From assembly GCA_022826515.1 (NCBI GenBank), contig JAJDUT010000064.1, positions 1 through 64,000 of the forward strand: a stretch of 64,000 nt of DNA, given 5' to 3'. The notes under the pieces are model-generated. The model saw only the letters and a program-made list of their open reading frames with translations. It was not told where the DNA came from and did no database searches. Made by a program: the position numbers and the translations under genes. Shown here piece after piece: positions 42,977 through 51,800 of the stretch (position 1 is the first letter of the stretch; each line of letters starts with the position of its first letter). Source of the DNA: Candidatus Latescibacterota bacterium. GTDB taxonomy: Bacteria; Latescibacterota; UBA2968; UBA8231.

Positions 42977-43645
42977 TTAGCTAGCCTCCTTTGCGCAGCG
43001 AAAACCGTAGAACATGGAGCGATTATTGGTGAAGCCGCTCATATTCCGCGCCGCCGGTCGCAGATTGACGACCGATTTAGTCAGGTAACATCCCCCCTTG
43101 ATAAAAGCCGCACCCGGTCCCGGTGCGTCGGCGCACCATTCGGCCACATTACCGACCATATCCATGACCCCGTACGGGCTAGCACCTTCAGGATAGGAGC
43201 CGACGGCAGCCGGGCCTTCCCGACTGGAGCGTCCCCAGCAGCATGCCTCTGGATCGAACTGGTTGCCCCAAGGAAAACTGAGGCCATTCATGCCGCGCGC
43301 CGCCTTTTCCCACTCGGCCTCCGTGGGCAGGCGCTTGCCCGCCCATTTTGCGTACGCCCACGCATCGTCCTGATTTACCCCAGTAACTGGATGGTTGCGC
43401 TTTTCGGTCGGGAGCGTCCCATCCGGCCAGAAATCCGGTGGAGGATGGCCCGTCGCGTCCGCGAATTCGGCGTATTGAGCGTTGGTCACGGGGAACTCGT
43501 CAATGTAGAAAGCATCTACATACACTGACCGCTGAGGGATCTCACCGATGAACCAGCTAATGTGGTAGCCGTACGCGGCTGCTAATCGAGTGGCTTCCCG
43601 TTCTGAGGTTCCCATCGGGAATGCACCGGCTGGAATCAATATCAT
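42977..43645 (-). CDS. FGE/SUMF1-fold protein lacking the FGE cysteine pair (222 aa)
   Basis: A complete FGE-sulfatase (SUMF1) fold is readable: PAGAFPMGT, DAFYIDEFPVTNAQYAEF, HPVTGVNQDDAWAYAKWAG, RLPTEAEWEKAARG, VMDMVGNVAEWCAD and FYGFRCAK. In true aerobic FGE the segment after KGGS carries two catalytic cysteines (about MCxxxxC). Here it reads KGGCYLTKSVVNLRPAARN, so both positions are changed. It is therefore unlikely to generate formylglycine for the nearby sulfatase and may be a binding or other SUMF1-fold enzyme. No signal peptide. First gene of a three-gene operon. The ribosome site is weak. Confidence 0.82.
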   Translation of the reverse strand: MILIPAGAFPMGTSEREATRLAAAYGYHISWFIGEIPQRSVYVDAFYIDEFPVTNAQYAEFADATGHPPPDFWPDGTLPTEKRNHPVTGVNQDDAWAYAKWAGKRLPTEAEWEKAARGMNGLSFPWGNQFDPEACCWGRSSREGPAAVGSYPEGASPYGVMDMVGNVAEWCADAPGPGAAFIKGGCYLTKSVVNLRPAARNMSGFTNNRSMFYGFRCAKEAS

Positions 43646-43744
43646 TTCTTTTTTCTTTTGACAAATATACGGCGCAGAGGTGGCCTATAATGACAGCAAT
43701 TGAATGTTCTTGCGCCATTGTTTTCGGCGCGGGTATAGTCCCAA

Positions 43745-43819
43745 GCTCAGCTTTTGTTGATCGGTATCGTTGAGACCCAGAGTCTATACGTTCCCGCCAT
43801 CAATCCCAGCGTCTATTGA
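43745..43819 (+). pseudogene. Possible 3' remnant of a FlgD-tail gene
   Basis: The frame ending in TGA 43817-43819 reads LLLIGIVETQSLYVPAIN then PSVY. This resembles the last strands of the LTIYRIGG-type tails (for example LYILRVSVETDKG then VVSLVY). The terminal GTC TAT TGA overlaps the TAG of the UnbV gene exactly as the 634-aa gene overlaps the UnbV remnant at 23150. It is short and divergent, so confidence is low. Confidence 0.35.
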
Positions 43820-45450
43820 CGCGGCTCGACGACAGTCAGGACCTGATCGACGGCAATGTCGCTCAGCACCTGAACCGCCCCGCTAGGCCAGCGCACTTCG
43901 AGCCGATCGACGCGCTCGGCCTTACCCAAGCCAAAGTGCAGCCGCAGATCGTTGTGCGACAAATAGCTCCCCCCGCTTTGCACCTCGGCGTGTTGGGTCT
44001 GCCCGCCGACACTAATGATCACTCGCGCCCCAATCCCGTCGCGGTTGCTCTTCGTGCCCACCGTGCGCACCAACAGGTAGTGATTGTCGTGGTCGCCGTC
44101 GTTGCGCAACAGGGTGGGTGGGTCGTTGAGATTGAGGACGAATAAGTCGATGTCGCCATCGCCGTCATAGTCGGCGAAACTGGTCCCACGGCTGACGCGG
44201 CGCAAGGTAAAGCCCGGACCCGCTGCGGCTGACACCTCCACCAGTCGTCCATCCCTATTCTCAAACAGCGAGTTGATTTGTTCGTAGCTGGAGTTGACCC
44301 TCGGCAAGTCGGCCTGCGGGTAGGTGTGGCCGTTAGCCACGAAAAGATCGCGGTCGCCGTCGTTGTCGTAGTCGAAAAAGCCCGTACCCCACGAGACCAA
44401 TTCAGCCGGTGCCGCCCCGATCCCCGCAGCAAAAGACACATCCGCAAAAAAGCCGCCACCCTCGTTCTTATACAGCGCGTTGTACTCGTCGGCAAAATTG
44501 GTGACAAAGAGGTCGAATAGGCCGTCATTGTCGTAATCGCCCCACGCGGCCCCCATACACCCCTGCGTCACGCCTTCCCCGCTGTACGCCACCCCGGCCA
44601 TGAGCGCTTCCTCGGCGAAGCGACCATCCCGGCGATTGCGAAAAAGCAGGTTGGGCGTGGAATCGTTGGCCACGAACAGGTCGGGCCACCCGTCGGCGTC
44701 GTAGTCGCCGAACAGGGCACTCATGCCGTAGAACTTTTCGCCTTCCAGCCCGGCCTGTTGCGTCCACTCGGAGAACGTCCCGTCGCCGTTGTTGCGGTAA
44801 AACACATCCGCCGCCGGCAGCAAGCCCACCGGCCCGCAGTACACCTTCACGTTCTTCCACAGGCAGGGTATTGGGGATTCGTAGTCGAGGGAGAAATCCA
44901 CGTAGTTGGCCACGTACAAATCCACGTCGCCATCGCGGTCGTAATCCCCAAAGCTCGCACCGGTGCCCCACCCCGTATCGCCCACGCCAGTGGCGACTGT
45001 CACATCGGCAAAGCGATCCGCACCGAGATTGCGATACAGCGTATTGCGGCCAAAGTTGGTAATGTAAAGATCGGTGTGCCCGTCGTTGTCGTAATCGGCC
45101 GCGGCGCATCCCATCGACCAACTCGTATCCCCCACGCCAGCGGCAACCTCGGCAAAGCGACTACCGTCGTTGCGGTAAAGCTGATTGGCCGGATGCTCGC
45201 CCGCGGCAAAGCCCGCAAAGGAAGAGCCGTTGGCCACGTACAAATCCACGTCGCCATCGCGGTCGTAATCGAAAAAAGCGGCACCGCCCATCATCCCCTC
45301 GACTATGTAGCTTTGGTCCGTGCCCGAGACATTGCGCTGCGTCAGGCCAGCGGCCGCCGCCCGATCGACAAATTGCACAGCGAGCGGCTCGCTCCACCCA
45401 CTAGCGGCTCCGACGAGGCACCCGACCGCGCACCATATCAACGCGCCCAC
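43813..45450 (-). CDS. FG-GAP/VCBS and ASPIC/UnbV repeat protein (545 aa)
   Basis: GTG start overlaps the stop of the upstream FG-GAP gene (TAGTG). Signal peptide about 1-20. The middle is a series of FG-GAP/VCBS blades such as DYDRDGDVDLYVANG, DYDNDGHTDLYITNFG and DYDADGWPDLFVANDS, which bind calcium in a beta-propeller. The C-terminal ASPIC/UnbV domain ends RLEVRWPSGAVQVLSDI. These CRTAC1-like proteins are exported and mostly of unknown role; surface adhesion or glycan binding is typical speculation. The last 27 residues are copied at 23150. Confidence 0.88.
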   Translation of the reverse strand: MGALIWCAVGCLVGAASGWSEPLAVQFVDRAAAAGLTQRNVSGTDQSYIVEGMMGGAAFFDYDRDGDVDLYVANGSSFAGFAAGEHPANQLYRNDGSRFAEVAAGVGDTSWSMGCAAADYDNDGHTDLYITNFGRNTLYRNLGADRFADVTVATGVGDTGWGTGASFGDYDRDGDVDLYVANYVDFSLDYESPIPCLWKNVKVYCGPVGLLPAADVFYRNNGDGTFSEWTQQAGLEGEKFYGMSALFGDYDADGWPDLFVANDSTPNLLFRNRRDGRFAEEALMAGVAYSGEGVTQGCMGAAWGDYDNDGLFDLFVTNFADEYNALYKNEGGGFFADVSFAAGIGAAPAELVSWGTGFFDYDNDGDRDLFVANGHTYPQADLPRVNSSYEQINSLFENRDGRLVEVSAAAGPGFTLRRVSRGTSFADYDGDGDIDLFVLNLNDPPTLLRNDGDHDNHYLLVRTVGTKSNRDGIGARVIISVGGQTQHAEVQSGGSYLSHNDLRLHFGLGKAERVDRLEVRWPSGAVQVLSDIAVDQVLTVVEPRQ

Positions 45451-47270
45451 TACTCCTGCTCCACAACCAAGAACCGATCAACCGGCTCGCTGTCCCGCTC
45501 TTGCACGCTGCCGTCGGACCACGTGACTTCGATCCGCTCCACCAGCGCACAGCCGCCCAAGCCAAAGTGCAACCGGCTATCGCTCGCCGATAAATAGGTG
45601 CCTCCGCTAACCCGCTGGCGCGTTTGCACCACACCGTCGCAAAACACCCGCACCCGCGCACCAACGGCGTCGCGGTTCGCCCGCGTCCCCACCAACCGCA
45701 GGGACAGCCAGTGGTGTTCCGACCGCAGCTCATTGCGGTACAGCCGCGCCGCGCCATCGACGTTGGTCACCAGTATGTCCAAGTCGCCGTCGTTGTCGTA
45801 ATCGCCATAAGCGGCTCCGCGCGACACCGCGGACAACTCAAAAGCTGGACCGCTGTGAGCCGACACGTCGGCGAATACGCCGTGACCATTGTTGGCGAAA
45901 AGCTGATTGGGTTGGGCGTGACTCAATGCTGAATCCTGTAAGGCGATGCGATCGAGGACGTGGCCGTTGGCCACGAACAAATCCATGTCGGCGTCGTTAT
46001 CGACATCGGCAAAAAACGCGCCAAACCCCAACGGTAGCAAGGACGGGCCACGCAGACCGGCTGCCTCCGTCGCATCTACAAAACGGCCGGCTCCCTCGTT
46101 GCGATAGAGCGTGTTGCTCTCGCGGGAAAAGTTGGTCACCAACAAGTCAACATCCCCATCGGCATCCCCATCGCCGACCGCGATTCCCATGCCGGCCTCG
46201 GCTTGGCCATCGCCATTGTACGCCGCCCCGGCCGCCAACCCGGTCTCGGCAAACGTGCCGTCACTGCGATTGCGATAGAAAAAATTGCGCGTCCCGTCGT
46301 TGGCCACGTACACATCGAGATGCCCATCGGAGTCGAAATCAGCGGCCGCTAATCCGAGTCCCTTGCCAAAGGGACTGAAGACCCCGCTAGCCTGTGTCAC
46401 TTCAGAGAAATGCCCGTCTCCCTCATTGCGAAAGAGCGCATCTGGCGCGCCGTTGTAGCGCCTCGGGCTGCAATAGGTCCGCTGGCCAGCCGGAACGCGC
46501 AAGGCGGCCCCGCTGCTAGCGACCGCACCACCACACAAGCGGTTGGTGTCCGGCGTCAAGTCGAGGTAATTCACCACATATAGGTCGAGATCGCCATCGT
46601 TGTCGTAGTCGAAAAAGGCCGCGCTCGTACTCCAGTGAGCATCGTCCACTCCAGCCGCTTGCGCCCGTTCGGCAAAAGTTCCGTCCTCCTGATTGCGATA
46701 GAAGGCATTGCGACCGTAGTTGGTCACGTAGATATCCGCGCGACCGTCGTTGTCGTAATCGCCGACCGCGCACCCCATGCCGTAGCCCAGATCGCCGGTC
46801 CCGGTTTGCACAGTGATCTCGCGGAAGGCCCCGTCCACATTCTGGTAGAGACGATTTTGCGTCTGGCCCGTGCCAGGAGCCTGACGCAATGCCAACACCG
46901 AAGTATCCACCCGGCCATCATAGCGCAGGGGCGGCCGAAAATCCTCGATGACCCAAGTCCCCGTCGAATCTCCAGCCACGAGGTTGACCGGCACCAAGCG
47001 CTCGCGCCACGGCGACAAGTCAAAGCCATCCACCAAATACACATCCAACCAGCCGTCGTTGTCGTAGTCGAAAAAGGCCGCGCCAGCCCCCATCGTCTCA
47101 ATCAGGAAGTAATCGCCGCTGGCCCCACTAGTGTGGCGGAAATCCAGCCCGGCCTCGGCAGCCACCTCGACGAAAAAGGCCGAGCGCTCGGGTGCGGCGC
47201 AGCCGCAACATAGAAGAAAAAAAACTAAAAGCAGGTACAAAATGGATGGATAATAGGCGTTGCTGTTCAC
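45450..47270 (-). CDS. FG-GAP/VCBS and ASPIC/UnbV repeat protein, putative lipoprotein (606 aa)
   Basis: The frame is open to 47354, but the GTG at 47270 gives a good signal sequence, YLLLVFFLLCCGCAAPE, with a possible lipidated cysteine, and leaves about 100 bases for the divergent sulfatase promoter. Calcium-loop FG-GAP blades fill the middle (DYDNDGWLDVYLVDG, DYDNDGRADIYVTNYG, DFDSDGHLDVYVANDG, DVDNDADMDLFVANG). A C-terminal UnbV domain ends RIEVTWSDGSVQERD. It lies upstream of, and overlaps, the 545-aa paralogue, so the pair is one operon. Start choice is moderately certain. Confidence 0.82.
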   Translation of the reverse strand: MNSNAYYPSILYLLLVFFLLCCGCAAPERSAFFVEVAAEAGLDFRHTSGASGDYFLIETMGAGAAFFDYDNDGWLDVYLVDGFDLSPWRERLVPVNLVAGDSTGTWVIEDFRPPLRYDGRVDTSVLALRQAPGTGQTQNRLYQNVDGAFREITVQTGTGDLGYGMGCAVGDYDNDGRADIYVTNYGRNAFYRNQEDGTFAERAQAAGVDDAHWSTSAAFFDYDNDGDLDLYVVNYLDLTPDTNRLCGGAVASSGAALRVPAGQRTYCSPRRYNGAPDALFRNEGDGHFSEVTQASGVFSPFGKGLGLAAADFDSDGHLDVYVANDGTRNFFYRNRSDGTFAETGLAAGAAYNGDGQAEAGMGIAVGDGDADGDVDLLVTNFSRESNTLYRNEGAGRFVDATEAAGLRGPSLLPLGFGAFFADVDNDADMDLFVANGHVLDRIALQDSALSHAQPNQLFANNGHGVFADVSAHSGPAFELSAVSRGAAYGDYDNDGDLDILVTNVDGAARLYRNELRSEHHWLSLRLVGTRANRDAVGARVRVFCDGVVQTRQRVSGGTYLSASDSRLHFGLGGCALVERIEVTWSDGSVQERDSEPVDRFLVVEQE

Positions 47271-47375
47271 CGCAAAAAAATAAGTCCCACCTGCAAATAG
47301 AGCCAATCGGTCGGCAGCTATTCGCGACCGCGTCGAGGAACCGTAGAAGAGCACTTTGACGAGAGCAGCTTACCC

Positions 47376-48830
47376 ATGGCCCGCCCCAACATCCTCTTCA
47401 TCCTCTCCGATCAACACAGCAAATTCCACCTCGGCTGCTACGGCGATCCGCTGATGCACACCCCGCACCTCGACCGCCTAGCCAGCGAGGGCATGCGCTT
47501 TGCCAATGCGTACACCCCTTCGCCTTTGTGCGTGCCAGCGCGCATGGCCTTTATGACTGGTCGGCGGCCCAGCGCCAACCAAGTCTGGGACAACGACCAC
47601 ATCCTCAACTCGGCGCTGCCGACCTGGGCCCACACCCTAGGCACGGCCGGATACGAGACCGCGCTGATTGGCCGCATGCACTTTGTCGGCCCCGATCAGC
47701 GCCACGGCTTTGAGCGCCGACCCATTGGCGAGTACAGCGCCCTGCATCCGGGTGCGACCCGACAGGGCGGCCCCATGTTCAAGAACATTCCCGCCAGCAC
47801 CTCGGGCCAGACCCGCGAATGCGTCGAAATAGCCGGGTACGGCCGCACCACGTACCAAGCCTTTGACGACCGCGTTGCCGAGGCAGCTTGCGCCTATTTG
47901 GCGGAGAAGGCGCAAACGCGCGATCGGCCCTTTGCCGCAGTAGCGGGCTTTGTGCTGCCGCACTGTCCGTTCTTCGCCCCCAAGGATCTGTACGATTACT
48001 ACTACGACCGCGTCGATGTGCCGCAACCCGACCCGACCGGAGAGCCAGCGGCAGTGACCCATTTCAAAAAGCGCCGCCTCATTGACGAGCCGCTGCCCAA
48101 AGAGCGCATCCGCGTGGCGCGGGCGGCCTATTTCGGCCTGTGCGAATACTTCGACCGCAAAGTCGGCCAGCTCCTCGACCAACTCGACGCGACCGGCTTG
48201 CGCGACAATACCTTGGTGATCTACTCCAGCGACCACGGCGAAATGGCCGGCGAGCACGGCTGCTGGTGGAAGAGCAATTACTACGAAGGCTCGGTCAGCA
48301 TCCCCCTCATCGCCCGTTTGCCCGGCGTGATACCAGCGGGCGTGGAGAACCCAGTGCTGTGCAATTTGCTCGATTGGGCACCCACCGCCGTAGAAGTGGC
48401 CGAAGGTGAGCCTCTGCCCGCAGCCGACGGCCATTCTCTTTGGCGCGAACTACAGGGCCACGCAGATGACGCCCGCCCCGATACCACCTTCAGCGAACTG
48501 GGGCCCTCGCGCGGCGATGCTCCTTCGCGCATGATCCGGCAGGGACCGTGGAAGCTCTACAAATACCACGACGACACCCCGCCAGCGTTGTTCAATCTGG
48601 CGGACGACCCAGGAGAATGGAACGACTTGGGCCGCGCAGATGCCTACGCTGACCTACGGCAACATCTGCTCGACCAACTCTACGCGGATTGGGACCCCGA
48701 ACAAGTGGTGCAACGCAGCGCCGAACTAACGCGGGATGCGCAAGTGCTGGCGGCGTGGGGACAAGCAGTGCAGCCTCGGCACGAAGATACCCTGCCCGTC
48801 GAAGACGTCGAGGATGTAGTGCGCTGCTGA
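47376..48830 (+). CDS. Type I sulfatase (alkaline phosphatase superfamily), 484 aa
   Basis: NILFILSDQH gives the N-terminal metal aspartate. CVPAR at residues 52-56 is the CxPxR motif whose cysteine becomes formylglycine, followed by MTGR. VIYSSDHGEMAGEHG supplies the second metal site, and SELGPSRGDAPSRMIR with GPWKLYKY forms the usual C-terminal subdomain. It hydrolyses sulfate esters; substrate class (glycan, choline or other) cannot be told. There is no signal peptide, so a cytoplasmic sulfatase acting on imported substrate is likely. The only FGE-like gene in view (42977) lacks the FGE cysteines, so activation must come from elsewhere. Divergent from the FG-GAP pair. Confidence 0.88.
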   Translation: MARPNILFILSDQHSKFHLGCYGDPLMHTPHLDRLASEGMRFANAYTPSPLCVPARMAFMTGRRPSANQVWDNDHILNSALPTWAHTLGTAGYETALIGRMHFVGPDQRHGFERRPIGEYSALHPGATRQGGPMFKNIPASTSGQTRECVEIAGYGRTTYQAFDDRVAEAACAYLAEKAQTRDRPFAAVAGFVLPHCPFFAPKDLYDYYYDRVDVPQPDPTGEPAAVTHFKKRRLIDEPLPKERIRVARAAYFGLCEYFDRKVGQLLDQLDATGLRDNTLVIYSSDHGEMAGEHGCWWKSNYYEGSVSIPLIARLPGVIPAGVENPVLCNLLDWAPTAVEVAEGEPLPAADGHSLWRELQGHADDARPDTTFSELGPSRGDAPSRMIRQGPWKLYKYHDDTPPALFNLADDPGEWNDLGRADAYADLRQHLLDQLYADWDPEQVVQRSAELTRDAQVLAAWGQAVQPRHEDTLPVEDVEDVVRC

Positions 48831-48840
48831 GAAGCTCGCC

Positions 48841-51800
48841 TCACATGTACGACAGAAAATGCCCGGTCTCCCCCAACACACCGTCAATGCACAGCCACAA
48901 TCCGGCCGCAGTCGCCTCGCCCAAGATCAGCCCTAGGAAAAACGGCTTGGCCCGCTCGTAGAGCGGCATCCCGCCCCACTTGACAATGCCCAACTTGAGC
49001 GCCCACGCGATGAGCACCGAAAACCACACCTGATTGGCCAGCCAGCCGACGCTGACGATAAACCCCAGCGGGTGCAACGGCCACCAGTAAAACCGATGAT
49101 GTCCCCACAACAGCACGGCCTCGACGAGACCACCGATGCCAGTGAACAACCAACCGCGCATATCGGCTGGCAGCGGATCGACAATCGGCCGCGCCATGTC
49201 GGTAAACGTGCGATTGGCCTGACGGGTCATAAAGAACGGATGCAAATTGATCCCACCGTGCTCGTAGCACACCTGAAAAATGATCCACGTCGCCCCGGCC
49301 AAACTCACCACTAACGCCAGCGCCATCCCCCAAAACAGCCGCCTCTTAGAGCCAACCACCGCCTCGGCTAACTTGAGCGAATTGGCCGCGGCAATCATCG
49401 GAAAAAGCCGCATCTCGGACTGCCAAACGTACGTAAAAGTCAAGGCCGTCAGCCCCTTGGCCCCAATCACTGGTGCGCCAACCGCCGAGATGACGAAAAA
49501 CGCCGCCACCATCGGCGAGCGCGCCGTCGCCAGCCCGGCCGTGGCCACCGCCCTTGTGACGAACACGTAGAAGATCAAGCACACCAGCAAAAACAGCGGC
49601 AAAATCGCCAACGGCACCCCAGACGCCCACAGCCACACTCCTACGAAAAGCAGACTGGCCAAAAAGCCAAAGACCGCCACCCGATAGGAGAGCATTTCCC
49701 CCGCATCATCTACTGTCGGATCACCGCGCCAAGCCTTGCGCCACACCGCCCCCAAGTGCCGCCGCCCCATCCACAAGGTGTAGGCGACGAAAATCAAACA
49801 GGCCCCCATCACCTCGTGCGTCAGATCCGCGGTCTGCGAGTAGGAGTAGAGACTGAGCTTTTCAGTGCTGGCAATGCCCAACGAGGAGAAAATCCCCTCT
49901 TGCGCCTTGTTGAAGAGGTAGAAAAACCAAATCGAAAAGGAAATGTTTAGGTTGACTAAATAGAAAAAGCCGATCCACGCGTACACCCAGTGCAGATTCA
50001 GCTTCGGCCCCTCGCCGATCCACTCTAGTAGCCCAGCCGACTGAATCGGCAGCGGCACCGCCGGGAAGTAGTAGTGCAGCCCCTTGAACGACAGCAGGAC
50101 AAACGGCACTGCAAAGCCGATCCACAACAACCGCTGCTTAAAAAGCGGTGCCAGCTTAAACCCCGGCTGGCCCTCCTCCACCATCTTGAGCGGCAGTTGC
50201 ACCATGGGATAGGCCAGCCGCTCGTGCTGCGACCACTGGCGGTGCAGAATGGAACTCATGCAGAGCATCATAAAGCTCAGCACCAAAAAGAACACGTACC
50301 AATAGCTCAGCGTCTCGCTCCAAGCTCCCCACGGAATGCTCTCCCCAGGCGACAACCCCTCGTGCAAATCGACAATCGCCTGCCGGTCCTGCGGAGCCAG
50401 CCACGGCGTCACGTGCGGGAAGAAGACCTCCCCCCAGTTGTTCTCCGGGGTCGCGTAGTAGTACAGCCCGCTGATAATCGGAATCAGGTAGCCGACAAAC
50501 GCCTGCGTTGGCACGGCCGACGCCAACAGCATCATCGCGTAAATGAGCACTAAATCGGCCCGCCCCAAGGCGAGTCCACGGCCCAGCACCCGCAGCAGGG
50601 TATTGACCCCCACCACCAAGACAAAAAACAGAAAGATCGCTCCGGGCGACGAGCTGTTGAGCGCCATGAACGACCCTTGCAGCATAATTATCGCGTAGGG
50701 TGCCCCCACGCCGATGCACAAGGCCAACAGCGCCCCCACCGCAAACCCCCGCCAAGTAAAGGACGCCGGCTGCTCTGCTGCCGCCTGCTCCGCTACGCGC
50801 TCCTCGGCCTGCTCGGCCGCCAGCGTCCGCGCCGACTCCACGTGCTGGACGCGCTCGGCCTCCCGCAGCGCGTACCAAATCAACATCTGCTTGCGCAGGG
50901 CCTCCACCAGCCGCAGGTTGAGCCGCTGCCAGTAGTGGCGCTCGCCGCTTAGCCGACGCAACCGGACTTCCATCGCCCTCGCCCGCTCTCCGGTCGGCAC
51001 GAACTCCACAACCACCTCTTGACTCACCCCCAAGTCAAACGGAGCCAGCCACAGCGCAAACGAGAGGCGATAGCCATCGGCTTGCGCCACTTGCATATCC
51101 TCGACGTAAAAATCCCCCAGCGTCGCTCGGCCAAAGGCCCCAAAGTAGTTGGCCAAAAAGCCGCACACCCCCTCGACCTCTCCTTCGCCGAGCATGAAGG
51201 GGAACTCAAACAGCCACTCGTCGCCATTGGGCGGGTCTGGCCGCCAGCGCCGCACCACGTCCGGCACGGCCTGCCGCGCCGCCACCCGCGCCGGATAGAT
51301 CGTCGAGAGCAACACCACCCCCATCACCGCCAGCGCGGCCCCAATCGCCGCCAGCGACGAGTAATTCAAGGTCAGACCCTGCAACAGCCCCAGCCCCAAC
51401 AGCACCCGTCCCAACCCTTGACCCAGCAAATAGCCCAGCGTCGTCCCCAGCACCGCATAGACACAGGCTTCGGCCACAAACAGCAGCGCGATGTGCAAGG
51501 GAGCCAATCCCACCGAGGAGTAGATGCCGATCTCGCGCAGACGCTCGTACACCGCCCCCATCATCGCATTGAGCACAATGAGCGCGGCCACCAGCGCGGG
51601 GATCGCCAGCGCCCCCAGCCCCTGCACAGCCGTCAGCCCCACCGAACTCAGGGCTGTCACCCTCCCATCCGGCGAGCCGACGAACAAGGTGGCCGCCACT
51701 CGCGTCAGATAATCCTCAACCAGCGCCTGCCCGTCTGTCGCCCCCGGAAAGCGCACGGCCACCGAGCGCAAGCTGCCCCCGGCCTCGGCCAGCGTCTGAT

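Noticed and set aside
43658..43691. Perfect TTGACA and TATAAT boxes on the plus strand
   Set aside because: They are 22 bases apart, too far for a sigma-70 promoter, and no intact plus-strand gene follows.
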